Source of the DNA: Pholis gunnellus
Taxonomy: Eukaryota; Chordata; Actinopteri; Perciformes; Pholidae
Direction: 5' to 3'
Assembly: GCA_910591455.2 (NCBI GenBank)
Contig: OU342804.1
Location: 19,246,484 to 19,310,483 of the forward strand
DNA: 64,000 nt
The position numbers and the translations under genes are program-made. Below the pieces are notes generated by a model. The model saw only the letters and a list, made by a program, of their open reading frames with translations, made no database searches and had not been told where the DNA came from. This document shows positions 1 through 9,560 of the stretch, in pieces (within the stretch, counting starts at the first letter, position 1; each line of letters opens with the position of its first letter).

Positions 1-589
1 AATTGATGTGCGGAAGAATCCCGTCTGAACATAAATGTGTTGTGCTACTTAAGACCATTCACATAGATGTTTATTATGTTTCTGAAATATTTTTACACTA
101 GCCCTCTTTAGTTTCTGTGTTTCATTTTTTGTACTTGTATAAAAAGCAAATGTAATACACAAGAACACCTGCTGATTCCAATATGAAGCACTTTCAGTAA
201 GGTAAAGTTGATGTATCCATGTCGTACAGTAATTGGTAGGTCTATGGTCTGCCAACCATGAAAGTTAACAAGGTAAATCATTTGCGTCATTACAAAATGA
301 TCCTCTCTAATCATGTAGCCTTTTTACCTTCTACAGTATTTTATATTAAAATGTTTTTGCCACTCACTTTCGTCTGGTGTTTTTTTGTTTTTCATGATTA
401 ATCATGATTGATTTCTTCCACAACTTGAGAACCAAGAATCGGGAAATGATTCTTGGCGTTTGTTCTGTAATCCTTTTTTAAATCGATGGTCAGTTTCGAT
501 GTTATCACAGCTGATGTAGATGAGGCTTGAAAGCTGCTGTGACATGTCAGATTAGTGTACGTGTGGTGTTGGTTTAAATGCAGCCTCAG
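1..589. other. No recognisable gene or repeat
   Basis: The sequence is AT-rich. Short open frames occur, but none has a plausible splice-site context or a recognisable protein family. I see nothing assignable here. Confidence 0.5.
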
Positions 590-639
590 TGGGTCTTAAT
601 TTGTCACACAGTCTGTGTTTTTTAAACCATACTCTACTA

Positions 640-1207
640 ATGGTTTATGACAGAATACATTCATCAACATCTGAAAAGGAAGCGTGGAAATTGGATTAAG
701 TTCAGCCGACTTTGAGACGATCACCGCCCAGACAAAACTCCACCAAACTGCCCCAGGGAGGAGAGACGAGATGGAAGCTAAGTTAAACCAGCTAGGACCA
801 AAGGCTGCTCCACTACCCGGCCTCCTGCTGGCTGTCTGATGCCAGGTGACTGTTGAGCCCACATCTTCAGAGACCTGGCTCCATCGTTCAGGGCGGATCA
901 AGCTGCACTTGGACGGGTGGACAGCAGGACGGAGCGCAGGACTATTTACGCCATAAAGCATGGTGCCCAAACACAGTCAAAGTTGATGGACAATGTTTTC
1001 CTCATGTTGAGTTGATAATGTGAAGATGTCAGCCATATTACCTACCCAGAGAATTGTTTTTGTTGCAGCTGTTTACATTCCTTATGATGCAAATTCAAAA
1101 AGTGCACTACAGGAATGTTTTTGTTTTGTTTGTTGTGTTACAAATGGGCTACAAATGAATTTCGTTGTGCATCCCTGTGTTGCAAAATGACAATAAATGA
1201 TCCTTGA
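640..1207 (+). mobile_element. Probable truncated LINE (non-LTR retrotransposon) 3' end
   Basis: The segment ends in a 3' tail typical of fish non-LTR elements: ATTTCGTTGTGCATCC, then GACAATAAATGATCC and a TTGAATC-like end. This reads as a retrotransposon 3' UTR with its own AATAAA. The GC-richer stretch before it (about 660-960) would be the distal element body. No reverse transcriptase domain is visible, so it is 5'-truncated or degraded. The tail is recognised from memory of fish repeats, not from a database match, and the clade is not assigned. Confidence 0.4.
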
Positions 1208-1224
1208 ATCCTATGCTATGCCTT

Positions 1225-1680
1225 TATTGACATACCGTATTACAACTTTTTTGACATTAACTAGACTATGACTTTAATGTACCATATTATGTTTGTTTTT
1301 GTTTTCTTTTACTTCTTTTGAAATACTATACTGTTTCTACTTTAAGCCTGTTTTGGCATCAAGAGAAATGACATGATACTGTGACTTTCTTATGCTTTTT
1401 TACATCATATAACTACTTTTTTCCATTATTTTAAAAAGAAATTGACATACAATAATATGTTAATGATTTTATTTTTTAATATACTGTATTGTCTGTTTTG
1501 TCCTTCTATAACATGACTTTTAAAAACTACTAAGACTCTTTTTGACATACTATTCATTTAACATACTGTACAATTATTTTTTATTTTACATAATATAACA
1601 TTACTTTTTCAACACAGTATACTATGGCGTTTTTATTACTTTTTTCAACATACTATACTATGACTTTTAATTTAAAGGAT
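1225..1680. repeat. Degenerate AT-rich minisatellite (CATACTATACTATGACTTTT-like unit)
   Basis: Variants of a motif around ACATACTATACTATGACTTTT recur irregularly, for example near 1225, 1555 and 1640, separated by T-rich runs. The copies are diverged and have no fixed period. The block begins just after the LINE-like tail. It has no coding potential. Confidence 0.5.
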
Positions 1681-2939
1681 GATTATTTCCCAAAAAGAAT
1701 TAAGTCAAAGCTTTTAGATCTGTATTTACAGGGAGCTTCATTTGTTGCATCTTCTCAATGGCTCAATTAATCTGTCCTCTTCCATACAAGTGGAAGACAA
1801 ATCAGCCAGGACAAGACAGGATCTTTCTTTTAACAATCATCTCCCTACATGTGGAGTATAGAACAAATCAATCTTGTGAGATAGGAGTGTGTAGACACCA
1901 TTTGAGCAGAAGAGGGCGGTAGTGTGTAATATTTCTGTACTCATCTCATGCGCAGTCATTTTTGTTATTATCTTACTTTCCCTGAACTGAAACTTGGATT
2001 CTTCATAAAATATTTGGCCCTTTAAAAACAAACCGGATTAAGAATTCAAGTGTTATTGCTGATTTGGGGCAGATATACAGGAGTGAGCAATACATTCATT
2101 CAATTGAGCTTCATGGTACAGATGAGGGAAATAATTACACAAATGGAATAACGATTTTGGATTAATCAATAAGTTATAAATGCTTGTGGTGCTGGGGATG
2201 GCTAAGCAGAGAATCAACGAGGTCCAAATCCTTCCAGAAAGAGAGCAACATTTTATTCTGGGACAGAAGTTATCCAGTTTATCTGTGGGGAATGGCTGGT
2301 TTCAGGACTCTGAACACTGTAACAGAGCAGGTGGGGTGCAGGGTATCTTGAAGTTGATTTGTGTCCTAACTGTGTCGTGTTCATCCTAAAAAAAACTATT
2401 TAAGTGACTAAACTAAACCTGAATTGTTCTGAGCAGGGAACAAGCTTCCCTGATGCAAGAGGAAAACGTGTTTGAAATAATGAGTTGGACAGTGTAAAAT
2501 GGAAAATCTCACCAACAAAACCACCGTTTATCATGGCCCATAAAGCAATGCAATTTTTACTATCTTAAATATGACTACTCTGGTGGTGAAGTATAGAGCA
2601 AAGTCTTAATGAGCTGGTTTACTGTTTTGTATCTTGTCCCTAGACATGAGAACACAATTACACAAGTCAGAGGTGACCTGATACACGTTTCTGGCAGAGG
2701 GCTAAAATGCACATCAGTCAATAGTTGTTGGTGTCTGTAATGAGCTGTGAGATGTTTATGAGCTAACTGAGAATTCATGGCTTAGAGATACACACAGCAC
2801 TGAATCTAATTGTGCATTGTTGTCTAACACAGTGTCTTTTTTATTTTTCACTATGCCCCAAAGGGAGGGAGGGGGGTTAGACTTTTTAAAATGATATATA
2901 TAGTGGCTTTGAATATAACGTTTAAGTATATATGTTTCA
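1681..2939. other. Unassigned AT-rich intergenic sequence
   Basis: There is no recognisable exon, RNA gene or structured repeat. Short open frames on both strands lack splice sites or homology that I can recognise. A purine-rich patch lies near 2860-2880. Confidence 0.45.
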
Positions 2940-3078
2940 ATTCATTAACTCCCTTCAATTAAATTACATTTATTTTGTATAACCCAAAAATCACAGTTTG
3001 TCTCAGAGGGCTTTACAATCTGTACATCATACGACATCATCTGTCCCAAGACCCAGGCATCGGAACAGTATACCATAT
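2940..3078 (+). repeat. Dispersed teleost repeat fragment
   Basis: The segment contains TTGTATAACCCAAAAATCAC, then CAGAGGGCTTTACAATCTG and a following CATACGACATC...CTGTCCC...CATCGG run. I recognise this as a very common fish interspersed element. This copy is short and diverged. Its class (SINE or LINE tail) is not decided from the sequence. Confidence 0.5.
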
Positions 3079-3230
3079 TTGGAATCAATGAAAATAACCC
3101 AAACTAAAACCACTTGAGTTATAGATAATGAAAAATAGAATGAAACGTATATGTTTACAGTGGGCTACAGTTCCTATTTGGTTCCTGTTCCACACAAGGT
3201 TAAAACAATGCAAGCTACATCTGAACATCG

Positions 3231-3231
<1 letters not shown>

Positions 3232-3271
<40 letters not shown>
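3232..3271. repeat. (CA)20 microsatellite
   Basis: An uninterrupted CA dinucleotide run lies immediately upstream of the CRE-containing promoter-like segment of the miR-9 locus. Cys/Val or Thr/His open frames across it are artefacts of the repeat. Confidence 0.98.
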
Positions 3272-3274
<3 letters not shown>

Positions 3275-3299
3275 GGACCACATGCGATTGGTTATCAGC

Positions 3300-3375
3300 A
3301 ACTTGGCGTCTGTGTGACGTCAGCGCAAACGGAGGAGGGGGCATTTAGAAATAAGGCAGAGAGGAGGTGAGAGCA
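3300..3375 (+). promoter_or_regulatory. Candidate promoter of the miR-9 host transcript, with a perfect CRE
   Basis: A palindromic cAMP response element, TGACGTCA, lies at 3315-3322. It is followed by a GGAGGAGGGGG purine tract and an AT-rich patch (CATTTAGAAATAAGG) that could weakly serve as a TATA-like element. The downstream 350 bp is clearly richer in GC and CpG than its surroundings and ends in a GTGAGT donor, which fits a first exon. CREB-family factors bind this palindrome. Promoter function here is inferred, and the transcription start is not determined. Confidence 0.5.
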
Positions 3376-3760
3376 TATCACTGGAGGCTCCATCAGAGGA
3401 CACAGCGCAGCCTCAGGACCTCTCGGACTGAAGGCAGACACTCGCTACACACTGCAGATGAAAGGCCGACCCGTCCCACATCTCTGCGCTCATTTGCTCG
3501 TGCACGAGCAGAAAAAACCCTCCCGATCACGGATACAAACACACAATTCACCGAGGATATCTCACCCAAAACCCACCGCGAAACCCAGCCTCGGCAGAGG
3601 GTGTGGGATTTATCGATCTGATCCACGCGCTCACCTGTTTGTCAGAGCAACACAAAGTCAAGTGTCCTGCACATCTGGAGCCTGAACGATGCTACCGAGC
3701 TTCCTCGTCACCACATGTGGATGTTTTAGTCTCCATGGGCACAGGAGGCACGATGTGAAA
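3376..3760 (+). ncRNA. Probable first exon of the primary miR-9 (host) transcript
   Basis: This GC- and CpG-richer island sits in AT-rich surroundings. It starts downstream of a CRE and ends at an AAA|GTGAGT 5' splice site (donor at 3761). The next strong 3' splice site on this strand (TTTCTTTGTTCCCAG, exon start 5203) lies 53 nt upstream of the miR-9-5p arm. Together these suggest a spliced pri-miRNA, as is known for vertebrate miR-9 host RNAs. The 5' boundary is approximate. A small ORF begins at 3689, but nothing shows that it is translated. An unrelated protein-coding first exon cannot be excluded. Confidence 0.45.
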
Positions 3761-3862
3761 GTGAGTATTTTGGCTTCAGTCGTCCTGTTCATTGCATCTA
3801 CATGCATGTTTTTAAGTAAGCCTAATGCATCTCATTCTCAGCATGCAGATGAATCGGCCTAG
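3689..3862 (+). other. Small ORF at the end of the putative miR-9 host exon 1
   Basis: An ATG with A at -3 opens a frame whose first 24 codons lie in the probable exon 1. If the transcript is unspliced, it reads on to 57 codons and gains a hydrophobic stretch (codons about 25-43). If it is spliced at 3760/5203, the same frame stays open for 55 codons and stops at 5296-5298, inside the miR-9-3p arm. No family is recognised. Frames of this length are expected by chance, so this is noted rather than called as a gene. Confidence 0.12.
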
Positions 3863-5202
3863 TGTTAGACATATTTTAAGACCAGGATAGTATAGACATT
3901 TTGCATTAATTTAACTGTGTTGTATTCAAGTCTAATGTTTCAAAAATGGTTCATAATCAAAGCCACAACCAATAAAGTCATAGTGGGCTAGAATGTCTAT
4001 AGGTTACATTTCTTGCATTAAAATCACACATGGAGTGAATCTATAAGATACTGTTTGATAAAGACATTATTCTAACAATGAAGCTTCAGGCCTGTTTAAC
4101 CAAGAGCCACTCACAAACCCTCCAGTAGATTGAGTCAATATAGAGGCAACTTCAAAACCCATAGTGCGAGATTTATTAGCCTAATATTTCCTGTCAAACA
4201 CCGTCTTCAGTATCTTGTCCTTCAAACATGTTGATTTATATAAGGCTATCATAATTGCAGTAACATGTGTGAGAGTTTTCTATATACAAAGAAAGTGACG
4301 CCTGCTGTGAGTGCAATTACTCCCCAATTAAAACGACTGACGTCAGACGTACTGACTAAGAAAAGCGTGAGTTCATCATGAGGTTATTTTGAGTTAGGGC
4401 ATATATTATAACAATAATATGAATACAGATAATTCTAAGAATTACTGGTTATTTCAATTGTAACGAAATGTATTTGGAGGGAATACAATATCATCTCAGT
4501 GACTGCATCATAATAATGTGATATGAATTGATAGTATTGTAGTAGTGTGTGGTTGTAAAAAGGAAAGAGATTGATGACAAATGTCACATTCAATAAATTA
4601 CAAGGCACAAGCACTTAGGCCTATGGCCCCTGAAAGTGTCCACAACCCAAAGATGTGTAATAGTATTGTTAAACAAAGCTTTGATGAAGAAATATCATGT
4701 ATACCTAATGAAAATGTCAAAGGCCTGTTCCCTTCTCAGAACAAAGCAGAGGAAGTTTTCTTGAAGAAGATTTGGAAAGTGTGGGAGGCAGAGACTGAAA
4801 TCTATGTATATGCTGTATTGTTTAAAAGTAGCAATGTAAAGTGCAATAAGAGCTGACAAAATGCCACATAGCCACATATACTGTCAATCTTCCCCACCTT
4901 TGTATAATTAGTTAGCTACTGTATTTGCCTAACATTTGAATTAATTAAAGCTATCCCATAAAGTCTAGGTCCCTCTGTGACTGACAGGGGGATAAAGCAT
5001 TCGAATGTATTGAAATTTAAAGAAATAATACATTTCTATTTGATTGAAAGGCATGAAATGGTTTGTTTCAGTTGGTAGAAATTTTAAGATTGAGGTATTT
5101 CAGGTTTTCTAAAATCAAAATTGCTATTGAAGCCCTTGCAGTGTTAAATGAAGCCTGTAATTAGACAGACATTAACTCCATTATACCTTTCTTTGTTCCC
5201 AG
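3863..5202. other. Putative intron 1 of the miR-9 host transcript
   Basis: AT-rich sequence lies between the GTGAGT donor at 3761 and the acceptor AG at 5201-5202. Apart from a second CRE palindrome at 4338, I see no further structure. A 91-codon frame at 4581-4856 has no recognisable similarity and looks accidental. Confidence 0.35.
4338..4345. promoter_or_regulatory. Second perfect CRE palindrome (TGACGTCA)
   Basis: This exact 8-bp palindrome lies about 1.0 kb downstream of the promoter-proximal CRE and 0.9 kb upstream of the miR-9 hairpin. A further ACGT core follows within a few bases (CAGACGTACTG). CREB/ATF binding is inferred from the motif only. Confidence 0.4.
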
Positions 5203-5399
5203 GAAGCTTCAGACTTACCTTTTGCTGTTACAGCAAACAACGGATCCTGTTCCTGTCTTTGGTTATCTAGCTGTATGAGTGTTAATCATCCATCATAAAG
5301 CTAGATAACCGAAAGTAGGAATGGCCTCCAAACCCTCAGCTTCCTGCGTTAATACACAAAAAGAAAACGCACATACAAGAGGACACCATGTATTTTCAG
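5203..5399 (+). ncRNA. Putative exon 2 of the miR-9 host transcript, containing the hairpin
   Basis: The left edge is a strong 3' splice site, TACCTTTCTTTGTTCCCAG|G. A possible 5' splice site, TTTTCAG|GTGGGT, follows at 5399/5400. If both are used, the miR-9 precursor is exonic. The exon boundaries are predictions from splice-site consensus alone. Confidence 0.3.
5245..5329 (+). ncRNA. mir9: miR-9 microRNA precursor
   Basis: The 5p arm (5256-5278) reads as the complete vertebrate miR-9-5p, with seed CTTTGGT and the continuation TATCTAGCTGTATGA. The 3p arm (5295-5316) is the canonical ATAAAGCTAGATAACCGAAA-type strand. The arms pair through TTGGTTATCTAGCT / AGCTAGATAACCGAA around a loop of about 16 nt, and TTCCT/AGGAA extends the basal stem. 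miR-9 is a deeply conserved neural microRNA controlling progenitor proliferation and differentiation. rhcg lies 27 kb downstream in opposite orientation, which matches the human MIR9-3 to RHCG arrangement as I recall it. Teleosts have several miR-9 loci, so the local copy number is not assigned. Confidence in the family is very high. Confidence 0.97.
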
Positions 5400-8300
5400 G
5401 TGGGTTATGAAACACTAAAGTTTTTTAATCTGAAAATATAAATAACTCACATTTGGAGCTGCAACAAGTAGCTGATTAAGTTGAACAAAAGTGAAACAAT
5501 CAGCAAATGTTCCTATTTCCAGCTTCTGATGCTTTTCCTAATCAAATGAGATAATAAATGGAGAACTTTTGGATTTTTGAAATAGTTTAAGGCATCTACT
5601 TCATTTTCTGACAATTTATACCAATTAGATTATTTGATAATTAAATATATATAATCATTAGTTGCAGGCTAATGCATCAAAAGTCTAAGGGTTATTATTT
5701 TAGTGTCTTAAACACTTATGTCCACATGTCCCTCTTAGTGATTTAATAAATATCTCATTCCAATAAATGTAATTTGTTGGTTTCTTGTGAGTCTTTCAAA
5801 TACCAATTATTAGTCCATGTCCCACATTCATTTACTTCAATTGGAAGGCCGGAAACAAAATTTGAGCTGATAATATCAGCTCAAATATTTACGTTTCTAT
5901 CTGTGAGATTTTACTCATAAAAAGACAGAACTAACTTTTCTGAAGGATGCTTTCTGTCTCCTGAGACCACAGGGCAACATGGGAATAATTATTTAAACAA
6001 ATCAGACACTTTCCAAAAGGGCCCCTGCTGTAATCTATTCAAACACAAATTCTGTTTCTGTCCCGCACTTCCTTTAGACTTTTGATACCTGATACTCTTT
6101 TTTGCATTCTTGCTGTTGAGTTGTCCCCAAAGCCTCTGTTGAACAAACATTAAAACAATGAAATACACTAAACCAAGTTAACTCTGGCTCAGTGTTGCTA
6201 TTGCTTTGATAAACTCAAATGCTTTAGATATCATAATTTAAATCTATAACTTCCATTATAAGTTTACACATAGATATTATCCTTAATATTGCATTAAATC
6301 ATAAATATCTTTGCATAATTGTATCAAAACAGGTGTCCCTCTCTTGCTGCTTTGAACCACAGTGCACAATAGATTTAGCATTTCTGATTGTAAACCAGAA
6401 CTCACATTTTAAACATCCAGTGTTTTCATTGTGAAAAAAAACAACACAGCTTCCCAAACCCCTGTCCTGCATTTATGCAATAAAATATAATATTATTCCA
6501 AAAACTGGTCCAAACTGTCAAGCAAGGCAACAAAAGGAAAGAAAACACATCATTTCATTTTGAATGACACAGAATGTTTTAATGTAAAATTTGATATACA
6601 GACACAGATTATGCAACATATACTGCCAACAATTTTACAGCAGGTTTTAGAAATGCAAAGGAAATCTAAAAACATTTTGCTAAATCTACATGGCCACCGC
6701 TGTGATCTTCTCTACTCTGAAAGAAAGGCCTGCGTCAGATATCGCAGGTCAGCCTCCTTCACTGCCAAAACATCATGCTGTCTATATGGAAGCCATCTTG
6801 AGGGAGTCTCCCTGCTGCCTCTAAAATGGTTGTGTTGGCACATTGCAGGGCGCTTTAATTGGTCCACCGTTAGCTGTCTATCAGCTCCCTAATCAGCGCT
6901 GTCTTTAAGCCTTCCTGTCCTTTACAACACGTCTCCTCTGTGGTGTGATCTCACTAAGAGATGTAGCTTATTAGTGAGGTCACGTTACTGAACCATTTCA
7001 AAGGCCAATCAATGAATCACTGTACATGTAACTGCTACTGTGACTGAACAGTGAATTAAACAATCAGTGATTTGGATGTAGACAATCTCATGACATTTGA
7101 TTTCATTAAAGCAGCTGCTTTACACCTGACACGTCCAGGATCCCACTAATGTCACAAGTGAGGAAATAATAATTATAATTAGTCAAATTTAGAGAGACAA
7201 CAAACTGTAGCAAACCTAAACTTTGATAAGCAAGACTGTTCTTATCAAAAAGTACCCGATTCAAATTCTGCAAATTGAATTAGTTGTTGCTTGTTATAGA
7301 AAGCCTGATGTATTAAAAATAAATGTTATTAAAAACATTCACAGATATCTAATTTGATATGTGTTATTTTCCAAACTCTGGACATTTTAAGGTAATTAAA
7401 AACTGTTAAAAACAGTCACCTGTCAGATCCAATGTGACTGTATCCTCCTTATGCCAGACCCACATACAAATATCAAAAAAGATATCTGAATCAATGAAAT
7501 TATTAGAAAGGAAAAAAGGAAATGCAGATAAAAATGAAAAGATAAGTAAAAACACTTAACAAGGTGTTTTTGTGTGTTGTCGGTGTTTATTTAGTCATTA
7601 CAAAATACACATATTTTAAAGGAATGCTCCAAAACGTTGCAATCTTACATTTACAGAAATTATTTGATAATAATTATTTTTTAAATAGATAAACATTCAA
7701 CAACAACATCAATTAGGCCTTGAATAAGGCCCTCATTCAAAACGTCATCCTGATTACCCTTATTTCTTATCAGAGACTCACAGGCCTTTAGTCTGTAAAT
7801 ATGCTTTGGTAAAATCGTATCCAGATCCTGTGTTAATTAATGTAGACTATTAATTATTATTAGTCTTTGTACATGTAACGGGTACAGAAACTCGAATTTG
7901 TCCAATGAACAATGAACATGGAAATACATATTTATCAACAACAATCTCCATCAAAGCGCCGGGTGATAAGTAAAACAATGGTGGGAGCAGTGTTACATGT
8001 TTTCCTTAACGAATCAATAAACATTAACTATTGTAAAGAAGTCAAACTGGAGGAGGAGGCGTCTGTTTTCAATAAGCATTGGGCACTTTTTGCGAAAAGA
8101 CTATATACCTCAAGGGCTGATTAATAATGATATGTAGCCTAATAGAGAAAAAAACAAAAGCAACGTTCCCTCCTTAACCTCCACTTCAAACATCTGTCCA
8201 TTTGTCTCTACTACAAACACCGCTCTGCGGGCTTAATTGTGTCAGGTGGCCTCATACTGTTTAATACAATTACATTTGTATCATCAAAAATACTTACAGA

Positions 8301-9469
8301 GCGGTGTGTTTTATCCGCAGTGTTGAGACAGTGAGAGGCTCACACAGGACAATGCGCTGCAACACACAAACGCCTCTTGCAGAAAGTCTTTACCAGACGT
8401 GAGCGCTCTCTTTTGGTCTCTCCGCCAGACCATTGCGGAATAAAGCAGGCATGCCAAAAAAAACAAAAAAACATGAGTGGCCTTACACAGATGGGAAATA
8501 AAGGAAACAATCACGCAACTCCAGCCGATAATGAATAGAAGCCAGACAAGCTCCGCATATTAACATAATTGCATAGAAACGAGGGGAGCAGAGAGAGTAT
8601 TTAAAGGCGCAGCAACACACCGCATGTCCCTCCATCGGCAGCCTGTCTGGAGAACACACACAATATGAATATTTAAATTATAATCGAAGAAAATGGAAAG
8701 TCGATTCTATTGACATTAAATATGTGTTATAAAGGTGCAGTATGTAGTCATCTATTTTGCTCTTAAACCTGAACTCAAATATCTTGTAAAATGCTAGAGG
8801 TAGCCTACTTCATTAATAAAAACTGAAAAAAATGTATTGCCAATAAAAAACACACCCAAACAGCTAGTTCGCCTTCAGCCAGGGCTGTAAAACAGAAATA
8901 AGTAATTAGTCCCCATACACCCAGCATCTATCCCACCTGCCCTCAAACAATCAAAGTTGTATAATAATTTGTCAACAGTTAACTTTATGAAACATGAAAA
9001 ACGAAAATATTTTGAAAAGCTGTCTTGCCAGGTTTTAAATTCTGGTGAGGAAAAACAGAAGCCTTCATTTATTGTTGACTCAAAGGTATACAATTGTCAT
9101 TCAAGTTTGTTTGTTGTTGTTTTTTGTAGAATGTAATTTCCCACATTTCCAGAGAAAATATAAGTTGCGACATTCCTGCTTTGAATTGTTTCTTTTAAAT
9201 AATGTGTCGTTATATAATTCAAAACAATCAAATGTTGCACAAAGAGACTGTTAATACTGTGCAGTTCTAGATAGAGACCCCTGTTCTCTCCAGAGTTTCA
9301 TTGTGACTTATAATGCTGTTGGCCTGTTGTCCTACACGTGCTTCCTACATTTTATGTAACTATCTGTGATTAAACGTTGCTGTTTTCTTATCATGACAAA
9401 GGCAAGTATTGGTTTTTATAGTCTACGCCACGGCTTGAAAAATAAAAGGGTGACTGTTCCTTTATTAGA
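5400..9469. other. Gene-poor AT-rich interval downstream of miR-9
   Basis: No exon with convincing splice sites is visible. A 110-codon frame at 6560-6892 resembles no family I know. A TATTTAAAGG box at 8598-8607, within moderately GC-richer sequence, could be an isolated TATA-like site, but nothing downstream supports a gene. The pri-miR-9 transcript or neural enhancers may extend into this interval; the sequence alone does not show this. Confidence 0.4.
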
Positions 9470-9560
9470 CACCAAGCCGTAATTAGACAAGCAGCTGGGG
9501 GGAGGGGCAGGTGTGAAGCCGGGTGATAATATGAGCTCATACAGCCAAACACTGTGACCA
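9470..9560. promoter_or_regulatory. Possible non-coding regulatory element (E-box and homeodomain motifs)
   Basis: A compact cluster contains TAATTA (in CCGTAATTAGAC), CAGCTG (in GCAGCTGGGG), CAGGTG (in GGGCAGGTGTG), GATAA and GAGCTC within 90 bp. Base composition shifts from AT-rich to mixed. Such clusters are common in neural enhancers near miR-9 genes. The call is inference from motif density only. Confidence 0.2.

Noticed and set aside
596..970. 124-codon minus-strand frame
   Set aside because: It lies antisense in a LINE-like tail and has no recognised family.
3085..3267. Cys/Val- and Thr/His-rich frames over CA tracts (also near 12000, 18700 and 20400)
   Set aside because: Translation of dinucleotide microsatellites; no coding evidence.
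3367..3685. Long frames in both directions across the putative miR-9 host exon 1
   Set aside because: GC-rich sequence has fewer stops. The frames overlap one another and neither matches a known protein. The locus is better explained as a pri-microRNA first exon.
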